Below, piece by piece: positions 37,529-49,145 of a DNA stretch of 64,000 nt. The stretch's first letter is position 1. Each line of letters starts with the position of its first letter. Source of the DNA: Phlebiopsis flavidoalba (lineage: Eukaryota > Basidiomycota > Agaricomycetes > Polyporales > Phanerochaetaceae); contig JAOCPU010000081.1 in assembly GCA_035772785.1 (NCBI GenBank), positions 32,797 to 96,796 on the forward strand, read 5' to 3'. A program made the translations under genes and the position numbers. The notes below the pieces were generated by a model. That model had not been told where the DNA came from. It was given only the letters and a program-made list of their open reading frames with translations, and made no database searches.

Positions 37529-38842
37529 TTATGTCTTAAATTTCCAGTGAATGTCGACGTTAGCATTGATCTCCAGCTGAGGAAACTTGAAGCAAGCGGA
37601 GAGCCACTTCACGGATTCTTTGTCCCTCTATGAGCGAAGATGGCCCTTCAAAATGAGTCGGAAGCATCTCAAGTGCGGCAAACAGCATAAGACACGATCG
37701 AGGCGCGCAAGAATGTCTTCGTGCTCGCTAAAATCGAGCTCGTCGGCCGGCATCCCCGTCCATTGACTTGGGCGGTACAAGTCGATCGTCAAAGTGAACA
37801 TTTCCAGACAGACGCTTGGTGATAGAAGCGCAAGGAACGCAATACTGGTAGACCACCCGGGGAAGTGTGGCCAGACGTGACGGAACTCGAGGGCGTATAG
37901 CTCTTCGAACAGAGGGAGGCCGAATCTCTTTTGCAACGTCGGGGTAATTTTCTCCGACTTCTGCAGGGAAGATCCGCCAATCAGTTAATACAGCCCAGTT
38001 TCGTTGAAAGAGAAGTAACAAGTGCCCACCAGGATATTCACCCCCATACGGCCAGTAAATCGTCAACTTTTCCAAGCTGCGAGCTACGCTGCGCATGAGA
38101 ATGTGCATGAGAGCCAGGCCATCCTCCCAGATGTCACGAAGACCAACGGTCAACGTGAGTTGGCGAAGTCGTCGAGTATCAGGCCGATCGGTGTTTCTTT
38201 TCGCCAGTGCAACGGCCAGGTACATCGCTTCTTCCAACGGATCGTGAATTGACCATGTACCGCGTTCGCAAAGGGCATTGAAGGAGACAAGCGAGCGCAG
38301 ACCAGTAATATTACCGGGGTAAGACAAGAGGGCAGCTGCGCAAAGGTTTGGTGGGTGCCCTCAAGTGCAAGACTTGAAGGTTGTTCAGCGACGCCACTGC
38401 GTGCGTTAACAAATTTGCGCATAGTATCCACGGAGGGATTGAGGTCGGGCTTGAATTTATGACAGGAAAGCTCCTCCAAGTTGTGAAGGAATTGAAGAAT
38501 ATCGGTCACCGTCTGTAGCATGCTCGTGTTCGCAACCATCAGGTGTCTGCAGTACGCATGGATAATTAGGTACGGTCTGCAGGAGCGCGAGAAACCGCTA
38601 AAGCCGCATCGTCGCTCTTGACCTACTGTGACGTCGTTGAACAAGTGTCGCCGAGACATTGGCACCCACGCCTTGCAGACAAGTGCGCATGCTCGCAGCG
38701 ACTGTATATCGTTATGCAAGAAATCGATGATTATCTCTTGAACGTCGAAAGGACACATCTGACACGGGGTCAAGCTTCTGTACAAACTTTTCGTTAGCCA
38801 TCTATATCGCACAAAATTGAAACGCCCACGGGACCTTGTCAC
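37529..38842 (-). CDS. F-box protein (tandem copy 1)
   Basis: A clear N-terminal F-box, PFDVQEIIIDFLHNDIQSL, runs on into RACALVCKAW near 38640-38755, with the likely start Met at 38758; an upstream in-frame ATG at 38842 is also open. The C-terminal part holds LRQLTLTVGLRDIWEDG, RSVARSLEKLTIYWPYGGE near 38045-38110, then, after a shift near 38000, HEDILARLDRVLCCLPHL near 37680-37735 and SVKWLSACFKFPQLEI with a stop at 37529-37531. This LDxVLxxLPxL line and a basic tail recur in the neighbour at 38839-40215, so the two are tandem paralogues in a head-to-tail array with almost no gap. Likely role: substrate receptor of an SCF ubiquitin ligase; substrate unknown. Frame shifts near 38320 and 37640 are needed. 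Confidence 0.75.
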
Positions 38843-40215
38843 GCCCTTTGGCTTCTCTCCTTTTCACACAGACATCCCATCCGATTTTGACTCTGGAATC
38901 TTCCGTGAAGCGGAAAACGGGCGCGAATCCACTTGAAAAATTCCAGCTCTTCCTTGGCAACGATACGGTGCTTGAAGTGAACAGTGAAACTTTTTCAGAG
39001 TCCGAAGCTTGGATAGAACAGAATCCAGACGGGCGAGAGGAGTTTCGTAGCTAGCGTGGTCGAGCTCGCGCTTGCGTAGTCTCTGCTCGGGCCGTCGACC
39101 GCTGGGCTCAGTCCAGTCCACAGGCGTGACAAACTCTACAGTGAGGACGAAGTGCTCACAGAGGGGCGGGTGGTTGCGATATGTTCCAGAAAGACGGCGC
39201 TGTTGGTCCAAGCATAGACGTTCGGCCAGTGATAGTGAAACTCCAGAGTCCGCAGGCTCTTGCACTGGGACAAACCAAAAGCCGTGGCCGAGCGGTGTGG
39301 AAGTTGATTTAACGGGTGCTGGATGGTATATGATCAGAAAGGGTTTTCAGCGTGGCAGATTGGTAGCGCACTGTAATTTTTGCTTCGATTTGCTGTAGGG
39401 CCACTCAATGGTTCAAGTGCTCCAAGTTATTACGAGCCGTTTGACGCATAAAAAGTCTACCCAAGCATCTGAGGTCTGAAAGAGTCGTTCTTCTTCAGGT
39501 GCCTGCTATGAGTGATGGTGACAGGTCAAGCAGAGCAGAGGAGGGAAACAGGTTCGGTGACGTCTTTGCCTCGTCTTCGCCGCGCACAGCAACTGCATCG
39601 AAGAGCCGCGTAGTTAAGCTGATCCATTCCTGCGACCGATATTCGCGACACGTCAAGAACTGGACCTGTAACGAAGCCCAGGAGTGCGCAAAGGCAGTTG
39701 CCAAGGGAAGTCCTCCAGAGAGTCAAAGCCATTCAGAGTCAGGCAGCTGTAGATTCCGCAGCGACGCGATGGCCTGTGACGAAAATCGCGTAGATGCTGC
39801 TTTAAACGTGCATCTTCTACGCGCAATCTGATCGCAAAACACTCGAGATCGTTCAAAGAACACGGGTTAGATAGATGCTCTATGAGTTCTGCGAGGTCTT
39901 TGACTGAGCTCGAAGTTGTGCTTATATACGCTTGCCAGTGGTAAGCGTATGGGATGGTCGCGCCGTCCTAAGGAAGTCAAGGAACCTCGAGAGATCGTCT
40001 TTTCATTCGACCTTGACAGAGTAGAAAAGGTGCTTCGCGATCCATGGATAGCCAAGCCTGGAGTCACCAGCGCACAGTTTCTGAGGGCCTCGAGATCGTC
40101 CACCAAGTAGGCCAGCACCTTCTCTTGAAGAATCGGAGGGCCCGCACTCCGCTTAGATTTGAGCCACGCCGCGCAAACTCGTCATTACTTCGAGTACCAG
40201 CGGATAGATGTTCAT
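38839..40215 (-). CDS. F-box protein (tandem copy 2)
   Basis: An F-box-like segment lies near 40030-40130: VLAYLVDDLEALRNCALVTP, with GLAIHGSRS following. DDLSRFLDFLRTARPSH comes next near 39960, a leucine-rich middle (LNDLECFAIRLRVEDARL near 39855; LTLNGFDSLEDFPW near 39730), and the same tail pattern as copy 1: PLARLDSVLSKLRTLKKFHC near 38970-39035. After a shift the end reads EELEFFKWIRARFPLHG with a stop at 38839-38841. The start is set at an ATG near 40215 that opens MNIYPLVLEVM; this exon is not certain. Several shifts are needed. Copy 2 is more diverged than copy 1 and may be decaying. Confidence 0.6.
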
Positions 40216-40827
40216 AACGCACAAAGAAGATAGATCGACGCCTTTTTCCATGTAAATAGCAGACTAGCAAGGAGAATTATCGCGGTCTTCGTGAGCGGGT
40301 ATGGATTGTAGCGCGACAGAGAAGAGTACTAGAGGCGAGGCCATCAACGATGCATTGATGTGCACAAACAATAAGTATTAGCCACCCGACCGTGACTGAG
40401 AAACCATTACGTAAGCTCAGATATGTCGACCTTTGGGCGGCTTCAACCTATCGTGGAAACCATGTCTAAGAAATTTGGCTTTGAGGTACAATGCCCGGTG
40501 TTTGAGTTTGGCTTGTATGCATCAAATTCGGTACATAATACACATGACACTTGAGCAAAATAGAAAAACATGTTACATGAGTTGTTTCGTCACTAATTCA
40601 GTAACCAGTTTCGTTACATCATCAGATACTCCAAAACCGGTGGTCATTGATCTCATCCTCTACAAGCTTGTGACCCATAGAAGCTTTGTCGAGATCGTGG
40701 TCGGCCTGAGTGGTGCTTGGGTTGGATTCAATGAACTGCGTGATATCAACGGCCAATGGAGTTGAGTTGACATCCCTGCTGGATAAAACGCCTAGATCTA
40801 GGAGAGTTCACGTTCTTTCGAGGTACG
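40216..40827. other. Spacer, no gene recognised
   Basis: Between the F-box pair and the seven-helix pair. A plus-strand ORF (40433-40765) is open but has no known motif. Confidence 0.35.
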
Positions 40828-42035
40828 CTATTCCTGGATTGTTTGGCGCGGACTAAGGGCTGCCGAGCCTGTTGTAGCTAGACCAATACGCCATTGTAAT
40901 CAGTTGAACACAAATGGGACGTTGGCCATATAATAGGTGAAAGCTGAGACACTGGTGATTAAAATTACGCGCGGGAAAATATCGTGACTTACCATAGCTA
41001 CTATGACATATACTGCATTGGATTGGACTGCGAATGCAATCAAAAAGCACACATAATTGTTGCTGAGAGTAAAATGCTCCGGATTCCAGCACGACACGGG
41101 AAGAAAACGGTGCAAGAGGAACTTGTGGCGGCGAAATTGTCTAGTCTCTCGTTTGTGCGTTCCAGATACGAAACGCCAACAAGCCTAGAATCACAGAATG
41201 CGGCTTAGTTGTTTATAAGTCAGAGCATTGTTAGGTCCCCCGTGCTGACCTGTTGCTATAAAATTTGTGGATAGAGTGAAGGCGTAGCCCGCCTTGATCC
41301 AGAGAACCGTCTCATTGGCAAAAATGGAACTCGTAGGATGCTTTGATGCCACCGCGAAAGGACCACGTATTTCCGATGCAGCAGGCTGGCCGCAAATCAG
41401 GTGCTAAGCTTGCGACCTCCACTTCATATTGCGTAACTTCTTACCAAGCAGCCACACACCACAATATTCCAGGTATGATGACAACATCAATTCTATTCCA
41501 AACAACGTATGCACGGAAGATCTATACCTCGAAGTGATTAATTCGAGAGTGAGATACACTGACTGGAATTCTTTGGAGAGCGTACCACAGCGAAGTCAAG
41601 CAGCAAAGGTTTGCAGTGTTGTACACAACGCTGGCGGCTACCCACTCTGGACGCGAGAAGTCAGAGAAGTATGCCTGGGGTCCTCCAGGAAGACTTGGGC
41701 CAACGCTAAGAAACCCTTGTTGTAGTCGAAAAATGTTAAGAATAATTTCCTTTGGCATGTGTCGGTACCACAACACAATGTACGAAGGAAGACAGACGTT
41801 CCGCACCGTAGTCGCAAGCACCATAAGAGCGCAACTTATGGCCAGCATAGTCTTGTTGATCACCTTTCGACCTCGATTGTTCAAACAAATCCAGATGGTA
41901 ATGGCAAACATCAACGCAGAAAATCCTACAAGGTCTAAATCAATCCAGAATCGCATAGCGAGACAGGAACTGCAAACCATAGAGTAGCGCTTCTAAGATG
42001 GTTGCAAGAAAGCTTGCCTCAGATATGGACAGCAT
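40828..42035 (-). CDS. Seven-helix fungal membrane protein (tandem copy 1)
   Basis: Belongs to a basidiomycete-specific integral membrane family of unknown function, widely expanded in Agaricomycetes. The start ATG at 42033-42035 opens MLSISEASFLATILEALLYG, helix 1. It continues with TMLAISCALMVLATTVRNV near 41830, PEWVAASVVYNT near 41640, the signature after helix 3 IFRAYVVWNR near 41500-41520 (one base is missing before it), VVLESGAFY near 41080, NNYVCFLIAFAVQSNAVY near 41020-41070, and a tail RIGLATTGSAAL with a stop at 40828-40830. Short introns join the exons. At least two one-base shifts are needed. The neighbour at 42764-44162 has the same layout, so this is a tandem pair. Confidence 0.7.
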
Positions 42036-42763
42036 AGATGCTGCACCGTACTGGCAAATTTCGATAAACCAATGGGGTGAAAGGTGAAAGCGTTGACATC
42101 TTGAAGATGAATTTATAGATGTTTACTGTTTCCCATGGTGGTCATAAAGATTGTTCATCAATCAGGAGGCGCGAGGATTGCAGTGTTCGTGGCAGCAGAG
42201 CGCTGTTCATGTCAAGGCACTCAATTACACTCCGACTTCGGATCTAAAGTTGAATGCTACCGGACTCCAAGCAGATATTTCTGGACTTATACTATTCCAC
42301 ATAGCTCACATTTTGTGATATGATGGTGTTGCCCTTGAGTTAAACAATCCGTACAAAACTCTCAGTGCCGCAGCTCGGAAAGATTTCTTGCTCTGACAAG
42401 TTCACAGATGTTGGCGAATACTGACAGTGGCTAGAAGGAATAGCAGGGTATCATTTTAGGAAATCGGCTACCCACGGTTGTGCGCCCTGGCACAAGAATG
42501 CACGGAGATAATTGATACATCATGTGTACTACTGATAGCTTTGCTGCCACGCCTTGTCAACCGGCTCTCGCTGAGCTCTCATCGTGTCCCGGGCGGCGGG
42601 TGGTAGCTGATCTACGCAGTATTCTAATGAGATGCCGGTGCATGTAATACATGATTCCGGCAACATGCGATTGCTCTGGATGTTAGTCCGTAGCAAAGCT
42701 CGTTTGGAAAGACTTACATGAGAAACACAAAGAACAAAGATTGAGTCTGCCTCCGACCCGGAC
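42036..42763. other. Intergenic between the seven-helix paralogues
   Basis: No coding signal recognised. It should hold the promoter of the gene at 40828-42035 and the 3' end of the gene at 42764-44162. Confidence 0.4.
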
Positions 42764-44162
42764 CTACACCTCAGTAATCGTAACGGTAGTCATGCCGGGT
42801 AAGAGAGCGGACGCATCGCCTGTCAGCGATATTTGTGTCATGGTGTTTAGCAAATACCAAATCTGAAGTACATAGTTGAGTCGCGTTGCATATGCTGTGC
42901 AAATCTACTGACGACTGACCTTTGGGTATAGGTTGCGAAGGCCGCTGCGATTCCGTTTGTATTTCGTTAGGCTGCGCTTGACTGAGAACCGCTAGGCTGA
43001 ACTCCGTCTCCACAGTCTTCCCCTGATCGATACGAAATGATGATCAGATTGAAGGATATACCCTACTATCATATGAGCAAAATTGACAGATTGTTCTGCG
43101 CAAAGACGCACTATAATCTGGACGACCTGCATTAGCAGAATTCAGTGTGAGTATTTGTTCGAAATATGACGGAGAAAGGAGCGCACACAATCGGAGACGC
43201 CGTACAGCGCGTTGTTTGCGGAGAGATACACAACGAAGAAGCAGATAACCCCAGTGGTGTACATCAAGCCCGATTCAACAATAATTCGAATGACACGGCT
43301 GAGTCTACTTGCCCGCCGCTTGACAAGCAAACTGCAGCGACGCTCAGTTAACCATATTTTGCGAAACCATCATCGCTATTGGTGTAAAGGCATAGCTGAG
43401 CATTCTCTGCGCGGGGAGTAGTGTAAACAATGAGCAAGAAATACGCACACGTAGCAGCGAGGTTGAGCACAAGCGTAACGCTCAGCACGGAAGTTATAAA
43501 CGGGGATAATTGCTTCGCAGTGAGCAACGCGCTTTGTCTGCGTAGCGTGAATTCGATATAGACGTTAAACGTCTCTGTCACTATTTCCCGTCAGTGCACG
43601 GGATTGACTGATCACGATAAAAATACGCACCGAGTCCTGCGAGCCACAAAACGCACAATGGGGCAATAATGATCCACTTTCGCTCATAGACAACGTAACA
43701 CCTGTAAATCTGAATGACAGTGTAGTCATTACAGCATACATAACATGAGAGCAACGCACAAGCACAACCGTCTCCAAGGCTGTGTCTGGGCTACGTATGC
43801 GACTGTCTTCATCGCGTTGACCCAATATGAGATATCCCCTAGTTCTTCAACCGCCGGCCCATGGTACCAAACGAATGCGTCCAGGATGTGGCGGAGCAGA
43901 AACGCGACGTCAAGTGTGGCAAACACACCAAAGGCAAGTGCGATCAGAAGAAGGGTGGTTCGTTGACGGTTCCTAGGACGGTCAGCGGAAAGCAGAGTGT
44001 ACATGCACATCCCGAAAGACACGAGATATAACCCTTTCGATGGAACGCGACGTGAGCCATGCGCGGTGGCGTGTTGAAAAAGACATCCGTACCATAGAAC
44101 ACGCTTTCCATAAAAAGTGCAATGAGCTCCGCAACGTCGATGGTAATATTCAAGTTGGGCAT
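42764..44162 (-). CDS. Seven-helix fungal membrane protein (tandem copy 2)
   Basis: Same family as the gene at 40828-42035. The start ATG at 44160-44162 gives MPNLNITIDVAELIALFMES, then VFYGTDVFF. Next: LLLIALAFGVFATLDVAFLL near 43920, ISYWVNAMKTVAYVAQT near 43790-43840, the family signature IYRCYVVYERKWIIIAP near 43665-43715, then FITSVLSVTLVLNLAATCAY near 43460, and VIRIIVESGLMYTTGVI near 43250-43300 followed by ANNALYGVSD. The cytoplasmic tail reads VLSQAQPNEIQTE and, after an intron, LLPGMTTVTITEV with a stop at 42764-42766. The start was chosen because it begins helix 1 at the usual distance. Only one clear shift (near 43775-43783, ACACA) is needed, so this is probably a working gene. 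Function unknown. Confidence 0.75.
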
Positions 44163-44728
44163 GGTTGTAGAGAAAGAGAAGTGAAGAAGCAATTGTGATC
44201 GGGGAGCTTCGAGATACCGCCTTTATCAGGGCCGACGAAACAATGATTGCGAAGTCTTAGGAAGCTGAAGATGAGTATCCCCCGCCGGCATCCCCTAACA
44301 TCTTGTGGGGCGGCAATGGGCTCCTTGTCGCGAGTCGAAAAAAAAAAACAAGACCATGCCCGTACGTCTGCAGCGCAGGCCTTCAAGTGCAGTGCAAAAT
44401 CGGGCCCCGTTTGATGATGGATGGAAATCAGCGGAGGAACATGATCAGCGAATACAGTTCGAGACTGACACGAAACCAAGGCAGCTACGATAGGCCACAT
44501 GTCGTATTCCCCGCTACCCCGGCAAGCCGGGTGAGGGTCTTATTCGATCTTTTTGCCAGTGGTCCCACCGCAATCGCTGCAAGATCTGGTCGTTGTTTTA
44601 AACGCTCGTGGAGTGCGGTTGGGCCCAAAAGGCTTACGTCATCGGGTCATATGCTGGCTATCGGTCTAACCTCGGCTCTTTGTGGCATTACATTGCGCTC
44701 TGATCGTGTGAATCTCTGAGTTAGTGAC
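44163..44728. other. Upstream region, no gene recognised
   Basis: Probable promoter region of the seven-helix gene ending at 44162. An A-run lies near 44339-44349. A plus-strand ORF at 44303-44719 has no known motif. Confidence 0.35.
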
Positions 44729-45140
44729 ATTTCGCTTCGACTCAATCTACTCAAGTCGAATCGCATTTTTTACTCTTCCCAGCCTGCAATTACATGGCGC
44801 GTGCACGAGTCGAGCGCAGCTCGGCGAGGCGCGCGCCCAGAGACCATGAGCATGCACGTATTCCAATAGTTTTATTCCTTGAACTGAAATATTTACTGCA
44901 CGACAACTGCCCATTTCGCTCCGACTCGCTTGCTTTTTTGTACTCTTCCCAGATTGATGATTAATATTCACTGTTGACAAAGAATTGCGAAAATTGAATT
45001 CGCCGGCAATTACATGGCGTGTGCACGAGTCGAGCGCAGCTCGGCGAGTGAGCGCGCCCAGAGACCATGAGTATACACGTAGTATTCCGATAATTCAGAT
45101 ATTATTCTTGGAGCTGAACTATTTACTGCGCGGGGGCAAC
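44729..45140 (+). repeat. Two-copy imperfect direct repeat
   Basis: The block GCAATTACATGGCG then GTGCACGAGTCGAGCGCAGC is found at 44786 and again at 45006 (220 bases apart), followed in both by CGCCCAGAGACCATGAG and a shared TTCCTTGAACTG / TTCTTGGAGCTG and ATTTACTGC. Both copies are preceded by CATTTCGCT and TACTCTTCCCAG. Copy 2 has about 55 extra bases (44952-45005). The core contains a short palindrome GAGCGCAGCTC. No ORF is associated; it may be a small non-autonomous element or a regulatory duplication. Confidence 0.75.
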
Positions 45141-46759
45141 TGCAGCTAGTGGGTAGCGGGCTATGCTGTGCGTGCACGGCCTTATCAGTTTATTCTCGGA
45201 CGCTCCACAAGCCTTGTACTGGACGAACAGCCCTTCTTGGCATAGTGATCGCAAGTTGCTCCCGATCGGACTAAGGTGATAGACTTCGCGATTCGTAGGT
45301 CTCGTCCCCAGCCATTTAGAGGGCCCGAAGGCCTCTCCCCCCTAGCCCGGACATAGCCGGGGCCGGACCGGTCGGACATCGAAAAACTGAAGTCCTGGTT
45401 CTGGGGGGAATGTCTGGTGAGTTTCGTCAGGATAGGCTACATCGGTGACAAGTAACGCGTGACAGGGCGCCCCGCTCCTTCCCTCCCCCTGCTCGATTGG
45501 GTCCTTGGGACCTACAACATCCGTTCGTAGGCCCGCCTCGCCCACTAGTACATGTGTACCAGTTTGTGTTATGGCATATTCAGAGTGCTAAGAAATGTAA
45601 ATATGATGCCCGGTTTCGACGTTCATGGTGGGTATATGCGGACATTTCGCCCAAATTGGGGCGGCATTTGGATTACCGGCGGCCACTGGCACCACTTACA
45701 GGTCATGTAATAGCTCCTTAGCCCATATATTGCACCATTGAGCCATTAATCCGCTATTTGAGGTCGTTTCCCTAGAGCAGCGCGCTGATGAGGGCGGCAT
45801 ATGACCAGAGTTGCACGAAAACCCAAAAATAACCGCGGGAAATGTCCAAAATATTATGTATGAGCCGACCATGTATTCTATATGCTAAGGCGAAGGGTAA
45901 TAACAGCGTGAACGGGAGGGGGAAGGAGTGTGAGTGGCGGGGGCATATTGAGCCCAAAAGCGCGAGCGTGACGGCACGTGCCCAGCGATGTAGCCTTTCG
46001 TGGACGAAGAGCACCAGACCTTCTGGACGACCGGCGAACATCCGTTTTTTCGATGTCCGCTTCGCGGCCGAAAGCCTTGCGCTTTCGGAGTCCGGTGCGA
46101 GATGGGAACGAGACTACGCGATTCGATCCCGACGCTGAGACGAGGCTTCATGCTTGTTTCTGAGTTGCAAAATATAGCAAGGAGCTATACTGATGTCAAA
46201 GGTGGTACTGCAATCCGCGACGGCCTAGGCATAGCGTTGATGATCAAATGTTAAGGTGGCAAGGTGCCAGCACTGAGCCCTGTCCACCACCCTATCGGAT
46301 ACTTCAAAAAGAAATCGCAAAAGAACAGCCACGCACCTCATACCCTTAACATGAAGCGTCGTGTGTTTGTTTTGAGGGATGCTCCTCAGTTTGACCGGAT
46401 ATACACGACATTCGCCCGGGTACCCCTGGCGCCGTAGCTAACTAAATCCTCATTGACGAGAATGATCTTTTCGCTAGTCCACCATTTGCGCACAAGAGTG
46501 GTAGTCTTTCCGCCAGCCAGCGGAGGAGACTGTTCGTAAGTAGACCACTGCTATCGAGGCGCGTCCGAGGGGCTCGGGCTGGGCTCGGGCATGGAAGGGA
46601 CGAGCACGTGAGAATTAAAGGCGATCCATTACGTAAGCGCAATCTAACAAACAGGTTAAAAAACTGCAAAAGTATGCCTCGGAAATCATGCGTATCGACT
46701 TGCCAACGACCCTTCTGCTCCATCCTACTCTTCAGTTCGAAAAGTAGCAAAAATACCCA
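45141..46759. other. No gene recognised
   Basis: Short ORFs on both strands, including a hydrophobic minus-strand ORF at 45772-46041, without known motifs. If the terpene synthase gene at 46960-47968 is longer than I can see, its last exon would lie at the right edge of this stretch. Confidence 0.3.
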
Positions 46760-46959
46760 GCCAACACGCCTTGACATTCTGCGCCCTTTGCCTTGGAACA
46801 ATATCGGTCACATTTGATAAACCCAATGCGTGCGTGTTCCCTATATGGATCAGGCTCCCTGAGGCCGACGACATACATCCCGCACGTACACGATCGACGT
46901 ATGGGACCCATACGATGTACCCATTATTTTCTTTTTTCGCGCGGAGCAAGAATGTCAGC

Positions 46960-47968
46960 GATGAGATTTTCTAACGCGCTCCCCGGCTCGGTTCATCGCT
47001 TGTTTGCAGCGTGACGTGCTGCGAAGGACATGAGCACCGCGACGGCATTGTAAGGATGATTCGACGCTTGCTGCACGTTTGTACGACGCGATATCCTGTA
47101 TTTCTTCCGCCCAGTCAGCAGGACCGTACACGCGGCAGATGAACGATGATCCCATTAACATGCATCCATGATGATGATGTCAAGCGTAGTTTTGCCGACT
47201 AGCCGCGACGAGGGCCGGCGCGGTACAACACGGCTTCCGGTAGCTGTAAGGTCCTCGGCATACTCAATGAGCGCGAGGCCCATCGCAAAACCGGACGATT
47301 ACCGACGGCTCCACGCCATGTAGTTTTCCAGCTCTTCGCACGCCTCGCGGCTCATTTCTCTATGTCCGAGCCTCGCTTGTCGAACTCATCTAGATACGTC
47401 CGAAAACGCGTTGCCAGCTTGCGTTGTGGTCCGGCAGAGCCGCGTCCAGATACTGATGACGTAAAATGGGCTCATTTAATTCATGCAAACATGGCGAACG
47501 GGACTTGGACGTACTCCTTGAACGCTTCCTGTCCTTGCTCCCCCCCGCTCATAAACACCTCTGTCCCACCAATGGAACATCAGCGTGACAAAATCTGTCG
47601 CCAGTTTGCAGCTGGGGCAAGTCGCATGTCGTGAAAGCACAGTGCAGCGAGGAGTCCGAGTCTTGCGCCCTTGAGCGCGTCCGCCTCGTCAGCGTCCAAA
47701 AACCCCTTGGCTTGGGTCCATTGCTGAGGACGGCCTCTGTCGCAGGGCGGGCAGTGCCGGTTCGTGCGTAGTTTAAAGCTGTCGCCGTAAAGGGAAGGTA
47801 GGTTCGGAATTTTGGTAACTGGTGCTCGTGGACATGGCTCTTCCCGGGGGTTTGGATGATGTTGGTTACATGGAAGGGAGAAAAGAACGGTGGATGTGGA
47901 ACGACGGATCCTTGGGGCGTGGCAAACACACGAGGAAGCCTCGTGGGTGAGACGCGTAATTCAGACAT
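46960..47968 (-). pseudogene. Sesquiterpene synthase-like gene (broken, incomplete 3' end)
   Basis: Class I terpene synthases cyclise farnesyl diphosphate. On the minus strand the start at 47968 opens MSELRVSPTRLPRVFATP. After a likely intron come FKLRTNRH near 47760-47790, ARLGLLAALCFHD near 47620-47665 and, after shifts, a segment FVTLMFHWWDRGVYE near 47560, where the family aspartate-rich DExxD motif is expected. Next are GPQRKLATRFRTYLDEFDKR near 47380-47430, CEELENYMAW near 47320, LALIEYAEDL near 47255-47280, TLDIIIMDA near 47165, and a degraded metal-binding region DIASYKRAAS with NAV near 47035-47095, where the family has ND..S..KE and HN.V. The C-terminal WSFE..RY tail is not found. 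The order and spacing of these parts fit fungal sesquiterpene synthases. Given the altered metal motifs it may be inactive, but consensus errors are common here. Confidence 0.65.
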
Positions 47969-48721
47969 CTTAGGCGGGCAGTGGAAGAACGGGCCATATT
48001 TTACGTCCGAGCGCGCGTCTCAAAAGCTCGATGAACATCTACCGCGCTGAGTCACGGGAACGACTTCAGCATGACGTAGCCAAATTCATACTCCATCGCG
48101 CGAAAACATACCGAAGTGCAGACATTAGGAACATACACTTGGGGGTATCCTCAAGGGCTGGTGCCCGAGGTGGGTTTGAGGTAGATTATACGAATGAAGG
48201 GCTTTGTACGTGGTGCTACTTTATTAGCAACTAAGAGCCCACAATGGAAATGAAGCGTCTTCCTCACCTGCTACCCAAGTACCCTCTGACCCCCCGCTTC
48301 TTCTAACGGTTGCTGTTCACGCCGTCACTTGCCCCATACCACCGCCGTCACTTGTTCTATCACGCATCCTTTCCTAAATTCATGCGAACCCCTACATAGA
48401 CGCGGCTTAAACGTAGAGGATTGAGGTGATTATCTGGCTCGGATTGGCGACTCTTTTTGGATACGTACGTCCGAGCGTGCGGAAAGCTGGTGAATGTAGA
48501 GGAATAAGTAGAGGACTCGGATGGTTTCATGGGTGGAAGATGGATGCTCAATTGTCGCGGCTTGTAAGTGAGTAACAAGTGTTTGATGACAATACTTACA
48601 CAAGTCATTGACGGCGTACAAAGTTACTTTACTAAGACAGACGCTCGAGTAAGTAGCTTGTAAGCGACCAGCCCGATCACCGATGCTGCCAATGTAACCT
48701 AGCATTTGACCCACCACCACC
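47969..48721. other. Divergent intergenic region
   Basis: Lies between the starts of the minus-strand terpene synthase-like gene and plus-strand SPC1, so it should contain both promoters. Several ORFs are open on both strands but none is recognised. Confidence 0.4.
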
Positions 48722-49145
48722 ATGGAGGCTCTACAAGCAAAGGTCCAATCGATCGTCGAGGGGAAAATTGTACGTATCTCACTCCTTGTACCCATGCTGA
48801 TACTCATCATGCTAGGACTTTGAAGGTCAGAAACAAGTAGAGACCTTCACACGTGTCACTCTTGTTGCTGCCACGGTGAGTCGCTGGGCCAGCAATATTC
48901 CATTGACGGAACTTCATGATAGACTTATAGGGTGTATCTTTTATTGTTGGGCTTGCTCTACAATCCTTACGGGCTACGTTTGGGATATTCGGCGTCGTCA
49001 CTCTCATACTATTTCTCGTGAGTACAGCCCTAGAGTACGAGAGACTGAGCCTGACTCTTATTCCCCCGGTTCATAGGTTATTGTACCACCATGGCCAATG
49101 TACAACAGCCACCCCGTGAGCCCCGTGAAAATGGCTACCCGCTAA
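48722..49145 (+). CDS. SPC1: Signal peptidase complex subunit 1 (SPC12/SPCS1)
   Basis: Small non-catalytic subunit of the endoplasmic reticulum signal peptidase complex, which removes signal peptides during translocation. Four exons are clean: 48722-48769, 48816-48875, 48931-49017 and 49077-49145, each intron GT...AG and 46-59 nt. The protein begins MEALQAKVQSIVEGKIDFEG, with the DFEGQ motif of the family. Helix 1 reads VSFIVGLALQSL, helix 2 ATFGIFGVVTLILFLVIV, and the conserved PPWPMYNSHPV follows directly. A run of four A at 49128-49131 ends the frame early at 49143-49145. With three A the frame would read WLPAKEKSKDTKSHS and stop at 49192-49194, which is the expected family tail. This is almost certainly a functional, conserved gene with a one-base consensus error or a slightly shortened tail. 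Confidence 0.92.

Noticed and set aside
45772..46151. Overlapping hydrophobic ORFs on both strands
   Set aside because: No family motif, and start and stop positions look random.
2341..47968. A secondary-metabolite cluster built on the terpene synthase and ABCC pumps
   Set aside because: The genes are 10-40 kb apart, the synthase looks broken, and no cytochrome P450, oxidoreductase or pathway regulator was recognised between them.
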